Assembly (NCBI GenBank): GCA_036520615.1 | Contig: DATDJI010000050.1 | Coordinates: 14,523 to 78,522 of the forward strand | Reading direction: 5' to 3' | Length of the DNA stretch: 64,000 nt | Source: CAMCXE01 sp036520615 | Lineage (GTDB): Bacteria; Pseudomonadota; Gammaproteobacteria; Pseudomonadales; Cellvibrionaceae | Shown here: positions 8,981 through 17,888 of the stretch, one piece after another | Layout: the number at the start of each line of letters is the position of its first letter | How positions within the stretch are numbered: position 1 is the first letter of the stretch | The notes under the pieces: model-generated | What the model was told of the DNA's origin: nothing | The model's database searches: none | The model's input: only the letters and a program-made list of their open reading frames with translations | Position numbers and translations under genes: made by a program

Positions 8981-9532
8981 GGTGTTTCCCTTAATTCTAG
9001 TTATTCGCGCTCTGGGTGCGAGCAACATATTTATATAGATAATTCTGAGGGTAGCGTTGGCCGAATTGTCTCAGCCCTGAGCCTGAATCGAGTGCCATCG
9101 AACTGTGCGGGTTGTCGAGAATTCCCCAACGCTCATGCAAGCCCCGCAGTTACAGTTCTTAAATTCATGCTTCACTTTAGACTAACGTATTAGGGCGGGG
9201 GGAAATGGTAATAGTCGATGTTTCAAGAAGGCGTCTTCAGCAGGGGAGGATTTAATTATTACTTCGGAACATTTTGACGTACTGAGCTGCAAAAATTCCC
9301 GCTGCTGAATAGATAAGATATTAGCCAAATGGGCAAATTGCCGCGTTTTTTATTCATAGCAAAAAAACACGTGTGTCTTCGGGCTATCATCATTTACCTA
9401 TGAAGCTACAAATAAAAGCCACAAAAATTCCTGCAGCTAGGCGCGCAAAACTTTGCTAGCCTACTGAAGCAGGTAAAAAGCCTATAAAAAAGGCGTTTTG
9501 ATGCGGCTTATTTTGAAGCATTTTTAGCTGTC
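8981..9532. other. Intergenic region upstream of the cytochrome-like operon
   Basis: About 550 bases without a convincing ORF on either strand. It should hold the promoter of the minus-strand cytochrome/DUF1552 operon. A weak hairpin with A/T runs lies near 9478-9500. Nothing else was recognised. Confidence 0.4.
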
Positions 9533-9595
9533 GGTGCCAGGTGCCAGGTGCCAGGTGCCAGGTGCCAGGTGCCAGGTGTCAGGTGTCAGGTGTCA
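9533..9595. repeat. Heptanucleotide tandem repeat, nine copies
   Basis: Six exact copies of GGTGCCA are followed by three copies of the variant GGTGTCA, with no interruption. The array ends 3 bases beyond the stop codon of the minus-strand SMP-30-like gene, so it would be transcribed in that gene's 3' untranslated region. Confidence 0.97.
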
Positions 9596-9598
9596 GTA

Positions 9599-10468
9599 CT
9601 AAGGCAATACTTTATAGGCGGTAACACTGTTATTTAGAAAGTTCGGCACGTACAAAACGCGAGATTTTTGATCTACCGCAATATCGGCCGTATTAATTTT
9701 TTGCTCAATGGAATCCAGCAACACAGCCTTCTTGTGGCCATCCAGTTTATATTCATAAATTTTCCCTGCCCATACGCTTACTAATAAATGCCGGTCATCT
9801 AGCGTGGCGATGCCGTCAAGGTTTTTAGTGAAGCCGCTTTCAAGTGTGTCGAGCGATTTTTTTTGAAAGTCGTAAAATTTTAATTCCTCGCCACAACCAA
9901 TAAAAACACCCTTATCGCTAAGGCTTAACCCATTAGCGCCATCGGCGTTTTTTACTAAAACACTAGCGTAGCCATTTTCAATTCGATACACCTGGTTTGC
10001 CATTGTATCGGAGACGAATACAATGCCGTTTTTATCAACGGCTACATCATTAGCAAACTGCGCTTGGGGTAGGGGAAGTTTTTGAATTATCTTGTCTTCG
10101 TTAATATCTATGATAATTAATTGAGTTAAGTCAGCTACATACATACGATCGTTAAATGCCGCCATACCTTTAGGAGCATTTAAGCCGCTTATCCAATTGG
10201 CATTGATAATTGCGCCTTCGGCATTAATTTCGGCTATTCCACCTTTACCGTCTGCATCACCACCCTTACCATCGATTTGTGATACAAATAATCGTTGTTG
10301 CGCGCCTTCACCAACAATTAATACCGATTCTGGAACTAAAAATCCTTCGGTTTTCCAGATTTGTTGGAGCGTAAATTCAGGCTTATGGCTGCAAGCACAA
10401 AGCCATATAGATGCATTAAGAAATAACAGAAAACCGCGCAAGAATTGAAAAGAGCGTGCTGAAGGCAT
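9599..10468 (-). CDS. SMP-30/NHL-like beta-propeller lipoprotein
   Basis: A 289-residue exported protein. A hydrophobic signal ends in a lipobox-like LCAC, so it is probably a lipoprotein. The mature part has repeated strand motifs of six-bladed propellers of the SMP-30/gluconolactonase/NHL type: LNAPKGMAAFNDRMYVADL, FANDVAVDKNGIVFVSDT, KNLDGIATLDDRHLLVS and INTADIAVDQKSRVLYVPN. The related enzymes are lactonases or ligand-binding sensors; I cannot see which applies here. The ATG at 10468 was preferred to a GTG 9 bases upstream. It stands alone, and its 3' end abuts the heptamer repeat. Confidence 0.75.
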   Translation of the reverse strand: MPSARSFQFLRGFLLFLNASIWLCACSHKPEFTLQQIWKTEGFLVPESVLIVGEGAQQRLFVSQIDGKGGDADGKGGIAEINAEGAIINANWISGLNAPKGMAAFNDRMYVADLTQLIIIDINEDKIIQKLPLPQAQFANDVAVDKNGIVFVSDTMANQVYRIENGYASVLVKNADGANGLSLSDKGVFIGCGEELKFYDFQKKSLDTLESGFTKNLDGIATLDDRHLLVSVWAGKIYEYKLDGHKKAVLLDSIEQKINTADIAVDQKSRVLYVPNFLNNSVTAYKVLP

Positions 10469-10730
10469 AGGTAACACCGTATTAGTGCTGAAGGTATGGA
10501 GCTAATATGCGTGTTCAACTCATTTTTAGCAACGCGCTTTTTATCACGCTACCGCTTTGGCATCCAGCGCGAACACTTCAGAAACCTCGGCTTATTCGAA
10601 TAATTCACAAAAAGCATAAGCGGTATGGTGAGGAAATTTAACGGTGCCAGCTGAAGAATATAATTTTTAAAGTGCACAAATTGCTACATAAAGAACTCAT
10701 GCAGCCTGCACTAGTGATAGGCAAAAAAAA

Positions 10731-10748
10731 GCCCGGCCGCAGCCGGGC
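10731..10748 (-). terminator. Rho-independent terminator of the beta-propeller lipoprotein gene
   Basis: The stem GCCCGGC / GCCGGGC has a 4-base loop and is followed on the minus strand by eight T residues. It lies 10 bases past the stop of the lipoprotein gene. Confidence 0.9.
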
Positions 10749-10757
10749 AGGCATTAC

Positions 10758-13121
10758 TTAGGGTGTAAATTTAACTTCAACTTTCTGCGTAATTACATGG
10801 CAGATTTCGGCGCTAACTTTGGCTTTAAGAGTTTGCGTAGCATAGCCTTTTAAGTTTGCGGTAATTGTGTAGCTGCCGATGCGCTCACCCGCGCCAGAAT
10901 ACACGCATTCAGTGCGGCTTTCGGTCGGATAATATCCTTTTGGCCGTTCGCTAAAAGTACCTTCTTGTATTTCCACTACTGCATCGCACGCGGCGGCTTT
11001 TGCGGTATATACATGAATTTCAAGTCCCGAGCGGAACTCTGTTGTGCAATTGATAGGTTCTGGTGTGGGTTGCGGCTCAGGAGTTGGTTGCGGCTTAGGA
11101 GTGGGAATTGGCCCGTCAACACGCGTCGCATCTTCCCAACTGCTCGCCCAAACGGTACCGCCAACGCCGTAATAAACTGCATCACCATTTAATATCGTAC
11201 GTCCATTGCCGTAATAGCGTGGTGAGAATTGTTGCTCGGTGCGTTTTTCGGTCACCATTGTGCCTGCTAAGGTTAAATCCGCCTTATTGTCTGCAACTCC
11301 GTCTACCGAAAATAAAAACACACCAGAATATGCCCACTGATAATTTTGATCATAATTATTAATAGAAAAAGCAAAGCGAGTGTCTCCATTAGTCTGCGCA
11401 AGTACCGCTACCGCATGCAGATCATACAAAGCATCGGCGTTGCTCGCGTTGGTGCCAAAATATAAAGCTTTAACTGAGTTGGGTTTAGCAGGGTCGGTCA
11501 CGTCAATTAATTCAGTTTTTATGCCGTTTGCACGGCCAGTTTCATCGGCGCTTTGCCCAAGCGTAAATAAATAATTGTCCCCCACCGGATGTAAATAAGT
11601 AGCGAACCCTGGGACCTGTAATTCGCCGATAATAGCGGGGTCCGTGGGTGTTTTAAGGTCTATTACATACAGTGGATCTGTGCGACGGAAAGTCACCACA
11701 TAAGCGCGCTCGCCAACAAAACGTGCGCCAAAAATTTGCTCGCCGGGTTTGCCTATTCGCTCGGGATGTTGAGCGTTAGGCAGCTGGCTAATTACCGCTA
11801 AGTCCCCTTTTTGCTCCTTAAGGACAATGAGTTTGTGCTCGGTATCCTGATTGATAAATTCACTAGTTAATACGCGGACAAAGCCATCTTTCTCATTTAG
11901 CCTAAAGGATAAATCGCCATTTATTTGCCCGGATACACTGCCGGTAGCCGAATAACTAGCGCCTTTTTCGCCCAGTGTAAATTGGTGAATAAGCGTCTTA
12001 TTGCTGCCATTAAGCGACGCCACATTAGCAGTTAAAAAAGCGTGTTTTTCATTCATTGTGAAATTTTGCATCGGTGCATTTATACAAGTACTGCCGAGCA
12101 ACGTTTTGGTGTTTAAATTTACCGCAGTAATGTGCACGAGGCTTGGAAAGCCTTGATGACTATCCACACCTGTAGGCACCATACAATTATCGGTTAGAGG
12201 CTTATCAGCCTGCTGGTCGAAATGGTATTTAGGCATTAAATCCGCAAGCGGAGCCTTTTGCAGAATCTGCTCATTGGCATCTTGTTGTGCTGAATTTAAT
12301 TCAGCAGGTTTTAACTCGTCTAACCAGGGATCAAATCGTGTGAATACATACAGAATATCGCCAATTTTGCGCGAATCCATTAAGCGGCCTTGTAGCGTTA
12401 ACTGCTGAACTACTTTGGGCTTCGCCGTCTGACTCACATCGCTCCACTCAATAATTAATTTGCCGTTCTGAGGTCGATAATAAATAGGCGGAGCGATGGC
12501 CAGTGCTGCTCCTGCACTGGCGGCTGCATTAGCGCTGGCCGCAGGCAATCCAATAGCTATATTGATACCGGGCATCCAAATCGGCCCTATGTTGCCGTAT
12601 TCGCTGTTAAGACTTATCGCGTAGGCGGTTTTGCCTTGATTTTGCTGCAGGTAAATACCCTGCGTTGTTACCGTTTGATTTGCCGGCTGTTCGCTGATGA
12701 GCGCTGCCTTGCTGTCGCTCGCGGCTTGGAAAATACGCATGCCTTGCTGATAGTTGGCGGCCCAATACCAATATTGGCCGTCGTATTTGGCAGCATCAGC
12801 CTCATCGACGCCACTAATATGCACATTCGTCTCGGAAAAATTCCCCGCTCCTGCGCCACTATTAGTGGGAACCGGTTGAGCAATTCCACCGGTAGGCTGC
12901 GCTGTGTCTCTCACGTAGGTATTCTTTTGGCTAAGCTGTAAACGTAGGCCATTTTTTAAATGCGCTTCTGCTGCCGTTTTACTTGGGGTGCTCAGAGGAT
13001 TATCGGATTGAGCGGTCGCTTTTAATTGGCTGTAATCGATATGAGTTTGTTCGTTGGTCTTTTCACCGGAGCAGCCTAGTAACAGACAGCTGACCGTAAG
13101 CCCTACTAAATGTGTCTTCAT
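10758..13121 (-). CDS. Beta-propeller (PF09826-type) secreted lipoprotein
   Basis: The 787-residue protein begins with a signal peptide and lipobox LLLGC (Cys17). The signature GVDEADAAKYDGQYWY near residue 105 is the N-terminal hallmark of the 'C-terminal beta-propeller domain' family found in secreted bacterial and archaeal proteins. Propeller blades fill about residues 100-660 (for example YVVTFRRTDPLYVIDL). A Pro-rich linker of TPEPQP units near 680 leads to a ~100-residue C-terminal module with several cysteines that may be an adhesion or binding domain. Function is unknown; a cell-surface binding or peptidase-regulating role is possible. It starts with ATG, forms its own transcription unit and ends with a strong terminator. 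Confidence 0.8.
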   Translation of the reverse strand: MKTHLVGLTVSCLLLGCSGEKTNEQTHIDYSQLKATAQSDNPLSTPSKTAAEAHLKNGLRLQLSQKNTYVRDTAQPTGGIAQPVPTNSGAGAGNFSETNVHISGVDEADAAKYDGQYWYWAANYQQGMRIFQAASDSKAALISEQPANQTVTTQGIYLQQNQGKTAYAISLNSEYGNIGPIWMPGINIAIGLPAASANAAASAGAALAIAPPIYYRPQNGKLIIEWSDVSQTAKPKVVQQLTLQGRLMDSRKIGDILYVFTRFDPWLDELKPAELNSAQQDANEQILQKAPLADLMPKYHFDQQADKPLTDNCMVPTGVDSHQGFPSLVHITAVNLNTKTLLGSTCINAPMQNFTMNEKHAFLTANVASLNGSNKTLIHQFTLGEKGASYSATGSVSGQINGDLSFRLNEKDGFVRVLTSEFINQDTEHKLIVLKEQKGDLAVISQLPNAQHPERIGKPGEQIFGARFVGERAYVVTFRRTDPLYVIDLKTPTDPAIIGELQVPGFATYLHPVGDNYLFTLGQSADETGRANGIKTELIDVTDPAKPNSVKALYFGTNASNADALYDLHAVAVLAQTNGDTRFAFSINNYDQNYQWAYSGVFLFSVDGVADNKADLTLAGTMVTEKRTEQQFSPRYYGNGRTILNGDAVYYGVGGTVWASSWEDATRVDGPIPTPKPQPTPEPQPTPEPINCTTEFRSGLEIHVYTAKAAACDAVVEIQEGTFSERPKGYYPTESRTECVYSGAGERIGSYTITANLKGYATQTLKAKVSAEICHVITQKVEVKFTP

Positions 13122-13471
13122 GATAATCTCCCAAAGTGTGGTGATATTCTTTATTAGATGCCAGAGAGAATAAATATTTACCTGGCAGGAGCAGCTTTGC
13201 TACGTATAGATACCGATGGAGCTAATATGGCTAGTGCTTAGGCGCCTGCAAATTAACGGATAAATTGACAGGCAATTTTTTGGATATGTTCTGACCTATT
13301 CACATAGATATAGTGTTAATTTCGCTTTGGCATACTAGAAAAGCTTGAATGTAAAAACTGTTAACAAATTGTAAACGCCGATTGTTTTGCGGCCTGGTTC
13401 ACTGTTTTCATGTGTTTATCATCTGAACCGCTTCCATACCACGATTTTTTGTCTTCTTTAGTGGAATCTCC
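13122..13471. other. Divergent promoter region
   Basis: A 350-base spacer between the divergent propeller-lipoprotein and phosphopantetheinyl-transferase genes. A TTGACA hexamer occurs at 13265-13270, but no well-spaced -10 box follows it. No ORF or RNA gene was found. Confidence 0.35.
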
Positions 13472-14212
13472 ATGCGGATTATTGACGTATTTTTATGCCG
13501 TTTAGCGGATTTTAATGGCCAAAGCGCCAATGACAGAGCGCTTTATTTAGACGCGCAGGAACTGGTGCGCTTTGAGCGCTTTAAGTTTGATCAGCACCGC
13601 CAGGCATTTTTAGCTAGTCGTGTACTGTTAAAAACAGCTTTGGCATCTCGGCTTAATTGTGCGATTTCTCAATTGGCATTTACATCAGGCCCACAGGGTA
13701 AACCCGAATTAATAGCGGAATTAAACCAGGACGCTTGGCAGTTTAATTTAACTCATAGCGACAAATGGGCGCTGGTGGCGATTGATAAGCAAGCGGTTGG
13801 CATCGATACAGAAAATATGCAGCGTTCCACGAATATTCTTAATATAGCGCGGCATAATTTCCATCCGTTGGAAGTTGACTTTTTAACCGGCAAAGCAAAT
13901 GAACCGCGCTGGGGATTTTATTATTGGATGCTCAAAGAGGCCTATATTAAATATTTAGGTGTGGGCCTTAGCCAATCGTTACTGGAATTTTATTTCGTGT
14001 GGCAGCAACCTTTATTATTTGGCAGCGAAAAATCCTTACCCGTGCCTGCAGCTGCTGTATTTAGTTGGGCAGAAGATGAAGTTGCAGCGTTGTGTTATTC
14101 GCCTTCTTCTAATGTAACCCTGCGCGTACAGCAACTTACGCGCGAGGGTGTTTGGGTACCTTTGGATTTTCACCTATTAACGCAAACGGCAGCGGGCTTG
14201 TCTGCTAATTAA
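13472..14212 (+). CDS. 4'-phosphopantetheinyl transferase, Sfp type
   Basis: It transfers phosphopantetheine from CoA to a serine of acyl- or peptidyl-carrier proteins. The 246 residues carry the family motifs in order: GPQGKPEL (73-80), NLTHSD (92-97), the Mg-binding VGIDTE with D112 and E114, and WMLKEAYIK (152-160) with the catalytic/Mg-binding K155-E156 and K160. The length and the acid pair fit the Sfp/Gsp group rather than the AcpS trimer. No polyketide or peptide synthetase gene is visible nearby, so it may be the general activator for such pathways or for lipid carrier proteins elsewhere. Confidence 0.9.
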   Translation: MRIIDVFLCRLADFNGQSANDRALYLDAQELVRFERFKFDQHRQAFLASRVLLKTALASRLNCAISQLAFTSGPQGKPELIAELNQDAWQFNLTHSDKWALVAIDKQAVGIDTENMQRSTNILNIARHNFHPLEVDFLTGKANEPRWGFYYWMLKEAYIKYLGVGLSQSLLEFYFVWQQPLLFGSEKSLPVPAAAVFSWAEDEVAALCYSPSSNVTLRVQQLTREGVWVPLDFHLLTQTAAGLSAN

Positions 14213-14227
14213 ACGGCACATTTAACC

Positions 14228-14888
14228 TCATCGTGTAGAAGTGTTCTGCAAAACTTTTATACAGCTGGGCCGTAAGCGTAATCGCTCGACATAACTAATT
14301 AAATTTTCAGTATCGCTAAATAATGCTTGGCCATGGGGGTAGTGCCAATGAATAATCCAACATGGGCAGCAGTAACAGATCCGCAAGGCTCAATTGATCA
14401 CCCACCCAAAAGTATTTGTTGCTAAGGGCTGTGCTTAATAGTGCTAGATGGTTTTTTACCGCAGGTGTTACAGCTTGAACTACATCATCACGCAATTGGC
14501 CGTTTTCACCCTTTGGAAATACAAATTCCAGCAAATACTGGCGAACAAAAATTAGATCGCTTTGGTGGTTGAACACCGCACACCATTGGTCGATTAGTGC
14601 CCGTTGTTGTGCGTTGTTACCTTATAGCGGGGAACTGCTAAATTGGTCATCTAGGTAGCGCAAAATACTTTGTGTTTCACTGAGAATAAAATCATCTTGC
14701 ACAAGAACCGGAATTTTACGCAGGGGATTAAGAGCTTTTAACTTGTCGGATCGAAGGCCGATTGGTTGTCCTTAATATGTCATGCCTGAAATGTAGGGAA
14801 TATTTTTTTCTTCACGGCAGATTAAAACGCCGCGAACTAGGTTACTAACGGTTACGCCTACAATATGAATGCTTATTTCTGACTCCAA
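14228..14888 (-). pseudogene. Decayed glutathione S-transferase gene
   Basis: Read on the minus strand, a full GST-like sequence can be followed. A thioredoxin-fold start (IHIVGVTVSNLVRGV), the segment LNPLRKIPVL, the conserved DDFILSETQSILRYL, and the helical domain with SLADLLLLPMLDY all appear in one frame. Two in-frame TAA codons interrupt it: after ...SGMTY (near 14776) and after ...SSSPL (near 14621). At a run of five C near 14333 the frame shifts by one base, after which the normal end (HGQALFSDTENLISYVERL) is read to a TGA at 14228. Three independent lesions make it a pseudogene. It is divergent from an equally broken TetR gene. Confidence 0.85.
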
Positions 14889-15032
14889 AATTAAATGTTG
14901 TTAAATAGCATTGTTAAAAACGGGAAAATAGAGCGCTAAATAAGCTGCGAATTTAAGTGCTGTAAATTCCACGCGCAAATTTAATCTATGCACGCTAAGC
15001 TTATAAAAATAATTTTTACGCCTCATCTTTCG

Positions 15033-15076
15033 TTGACAGATTAAACGCTTTCACTATATGTTCAAGAATATATAGT
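15033..15076 (+). promoter_or_regulatory. Promoter and palindromic operator of the decayed tetR
   Basis: A perfect TTGACA at 15033-15038 is followed, after 16 bases, by TATATG at 15055-15060. A palindrome overlaps this -10 box: arms at 15053-15063 and 15066-15076 match at 10 of 11 positions around an AA centre. This is the expected design of an autoregulated TetR promoter that would also control the divergent GST gene. Confidence 0.65.
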
Positions 15077-15119
15077 AAAAATCTCTTAACCTTGCTTTTT
15101 AAAATGCTGTAGGAATTTT

Positions 15120-15688
15120 ATGAGCTGACACCCTGAACACAAAGAAGCCACGCGTGAGAGTATTTTACTCGCCGCTGCGGAGTTATTTACTCAGGCGGGA
15201 TTCGACGCCGTAGGTATTGAGCAGGTGATGGAGCGAGCCGGGATGAAACGCGGAACATTTTATGCTCACTTTAAATCCAAAATTGATTTATACGCCGAAG
15301 CGATAGTGATGATGGGCCAGCGCTTAGTGGCGCAGAGCGCGCAACGAGGAATGGATTTTATCGGCTTCGTACAGACTTACTTAGCACCTGGACAGTCGGG
15401 GCAGCAAACTGCTTGCCCACTAGCCTGTTAATCACTGATATTGCCAAGCGAGAGGAGCGTTTAAAAATTGTTTATGAGCAGTTATTCGCAGGATTTGTAA
15501 CGCATTTACAAGGTTTAAATCGCGATCTTGACGAGCAAGCAGCGCAAGCCAGTAGTTTAATTGGCGCGCAAGCGGTTTCCCGTGCGATAAATTCAGCTGC
15601 GATGGCAGAGCGTTTATTGCTGTCTGCCCAGCACAATATTATTAATATTTATGCTGTGAAAAAGGCAGAAGCACAATTAAAGAATTGA
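15120..15688 (+). pseudogene. Decayed TetR/AcrR-family regulator gene
   Basis: The ATG at 15120 has an AGGA ribosome-binding site, but its third codon is TGA (15126). Past it the frame reads a textbook TetR DNA-binding domain: KEATRESILLAAAELF, then GIEQVMERAGMKRGTFYAHF. The frame then stops at 15431 after TACPLAC, while the rest of the ligand-binding domain (SLLITDIAKREERL to the end at 15688) continues in another frame, so there is also a one-base frameshift near 15415. Without the first codons a downstream start would lose the helix-turn-helix. The gene is very probably non-functional. Confidence 0.85.
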
Positions 15689-15712
15689 AGCTAATGAGGC
15701 TTTAAATTTCGA

Positions 15713-15859
15713 TTACTCAGGTTGCGTAAGCGCAAAACCTTGTTGTAATTCTGGAGGCAGGGCAGATTTTTTATGCAAAACGTTGGTTACCCCTAAACCG
15801 CTCACTAATACGCCTACAACAAAAATGATTGCTGCAAGAGATAGTACGTCAGTTCGCAT
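15713..15859 (-). CDS. Small single-pass membrane protein, 48 residues
   Basis: An ATG at 15859 with a GAGG ribosome-binding site 9 bases upstream opens a 48-residue frame. Residues 5-26 are a clear transmembrane helix (LSLAAIIFVVGVLVSGLGV), preceded by a short N terminus and followed by a polar tail, HKKSALPPELQQ. I do not recognise the family, but the composition is protein-like and the start signal is good. It is read against the end of the tetR pseudogene and may be independent of it. Confidence 0.55.
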   Translation of the reverse strand: MRTDVLSLAAIIFVVGVLVSGLGVTNVLHKKSALPPELQQGFALTQPE

Positions 15860-16206
15860 CGGTGGTAGCCTCGCAATATTCGTTAGTATGAACAGAAGGT
15901 AAACGTGTGCGCTTTATACGCTTTTTTTTCGCAGTGCACAATCGGGGCTGAGAAAATTTCTTCAAGAAAAATAGATGGTTGTCGACTTTCGCGGCGCTTT
16001 TCATTCACGACCTAAAATACAACCGAGTTCGCACGCGCCCAGTTGAGACTGGCAGTTTTCAGTGCATATGGATTTATTGGCGGGCGATAAATGCAGAGAC
16101 AAGTTTCCTCAGCAGCTAAAACGGAGGAGTTTACGAAGCGTTGACGTTACGCCTGCACTGTTGCAGGGTTAAACGTCTTTAGCCTAAGTGAATTTTACGC
16201 TATCTT
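15860..16206. other. Intergenic region, no gene seen
   Basis: A 347-base spacer. It contains a 6-bp stem hairpin at 16152-16167 without a T-tract, located downstream of ilvA on the minus strand, which could be a weak terminator. No ORF was recognised. Confidence 0.35.
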
Positions 16207-17727
16207 TTAAGCCAAAAAGATCTGATAGGCGGGGTTTTGGCTTTCATCCCAAAAGGGATAACCTAATTCATTTAACGCTGTAATAAGGTCTTGCCGAGAA
16301 TCAGTAGGCACTTGTAACCCTACCAATACCCGGCCAAATGCCGCACCGTGGTTGCGGTAGTGGAAGAGCGAGATATTCCAGCGACCCGCCAATTTGCTTA
16401 AGAATTGCAGCAGGGCGCCAGGGCGCTCTGGGAATTCAAACCGCATGATAATTTCATTGGTTAATTGCCCGGGAGCGCAGCCGCCGACCATGTGGCGAAT
16501 ATGTAATTTAGCCATTTCATTATCGGAAAGGTCCGTCACGTCATAACCGTATTCGGTCAGCCGCTGGATTAAATCCTGCCTATCTGCTCGGTCGGGAGAG
16601 ATTTGCAGGCCGACAAAAATATGCGCGCTTGCGCCGCTGCTTTGATAGCGGTAATTAAATTCCGTGATGGCCCGCTTGCCTAATAAAGTGCAGAATTCTA
16701 AATAACTGCCAGGCCGTTCAGGAATCGTAACCGCTAAAATCGCCTCGCGATTTTCGCTTATTTCAGTGCGTTCGGAGATATAACGTAAGCGGTCAAAATT
16801 AGTATTGGCTCCGGAATCTACGGCGATAAAACTCTGGCCGGATATGCCTTCAGTTGCGATATATTTTTTTAATCCGGCGAGCGCTGCAGCCCCAGCAGGT
16901 TCGGTAATGGAGCGGTTGTCTTCGAAAATATCTTTAATTGCTGCACATATTTCATCACTGCTTACAGTAATGACGCCGTCGATGCACTCGCGCAATACGC
17001 GAAACGTCTCTTCTCCAATTTGCGCCACGGCAATTCCGTCGGCAAATAAACCTACTTGGGATAAAATCGTGCGCTCGCCTGAGCCTAAAGCTGCGGCAAG
17101 ACAGGCAGAGTCTTCGGATTCAACGGCAAATACTTTTACATCACTACGTAAATATTTAATGTAGGCGGCCATGCCGGCACATAATCCGCCGCCACCTACC
17201 GGTATAAATACGGCGTCTAACGGATGTGGGTGTTGGCGCAAAATCTCCATGGCTACTGTGCCTTGGCCTGCAATTACATCCGGGTCATCAAACGGGTGGA
17301 TGTACACCATGCCTTGCTCTGCCACTAATTGTTTGGCAAAGGCTGCGGCTTCGTCGTAACTATCGCCTTGTAATTCCACCGTTGCGCCGCGGCGTTTTAC
17401 CGCATCAACTTTAATTGCAGGCGTGGTGCGCGGCATGACTATAGTGGCTTTAACGCCTAAATGCTGGGCAGCTAAGGCTAAGCCTTGCGCGTGATTTCCC
17501 GCCGAGGCTGCAACAACTCCCGCGCTTAATTCTTCCGGGGATAATTGCAAAAGCTTGTTATAGGCGCCGCGAATTTTGAAGGAAAAAACCGGCTGCAAGT
17601 CTTCACGCTTGAGCCAAACTTGGTTTTTGCAGCGGGCTGATATTAGCGGCGCAAATTCCAGCGGAGTTTCCTCGGCTAAATCGTAAATGCGGGCATTTAA
17701 AATACGCTTGATGTAGGACTGGGGCAT
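16207..17727 (-). CDS. ilvA: Biosynthetic threonine ammonia-lyase (threonine deaminase)
   Basis: It converts threonine to 2-oxobutanoate, the first step of isoleucine synthesis. The 506 residues match the long, allosterically regulated form. The PLP lysine is K51 in SFKIRGAYNKL, the SAGNHAQG loop is near residue 84, and the phosphate-binding GGGGLCAG is near 190. Two ACT-like regulatory repeats occupy about 325-415 and 420-506 (each begins with a PERPG motif: TIPERPGSYLEF and EFPERPGALLQF), which bind isoleucine and valine in the known enzyme. It starts with ATG, is monocistronic and is divergent from the sulfurtransferase gene. No leader-peptide attenuator was seen upstream. Confidence 0.95.
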   Translation of the reverse strand: MPQSYIKRILNARIYDLAEETPLEFAPLISARCKNQVWLKREDLQPVFSFKIRGAYNKLLQLSPEELSAGVVAASAGNHAQGLALAAQHLGVKATIVMPRTTPAIKVDAVKRRGATVELQGDSYDEAAAFAKQLVAEQGMVYIHPFDDPDVIAGQGTVAMEILRQHPHPLDAVFIPVGGGGLCAGMAAYIKYLRSDVKVFAVESEDSACLAAALGSGERTILSQVGLFADGIAVAQIGEETFRVLRECIDGVITVSSDEICAAIKDIFEDNRSITEPAGAAALAGLKKYIATEGISGQSFIAVDSGANTNFDRLRYISERTEISENREAILAVTIPERPGSYLEFCTLLGKRAITEFNYRYQSSGASAHIFVGLQISPDRADRQDLIQRLTEYGYDVTDLSDNEMAKLHIRHMVGGCAPGQLTNEIIMRFEFPERPGALLQFLSKLAGRWNISLFHYRNHGAAFGRVLVGLQVPTDSRQDLITALNELGYPFWDESQNPAYQIFLA

Positions 17728-17888
17728 AATCGCAGGTGCAAAAAACGCTAATGGTACCCTGATTAAACAATAAAAGGCTAAGCCACGAGCGAAAAACCGG
17801 TATAGATGAACCCGTGGTTAAATCACCGCCCGAGTGGTTGCTTAACAATCTTGCTCGCTTGCCTTACGCATTTAGTTTTGGAGAAATC

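Noticed and set aside
8703..9038. Plus-strand acidic frame opposite the Ser-rich linker of the cytochrome-like lipoprotein
   Set aside because: Same cause: antisense of serine codons, with no ribosome-binding site or similarity.
9533..9595. Possible CRISPR array
   Set aside because: The 7-base units are contiguous without spacers, so it is a simple tandem repeat.
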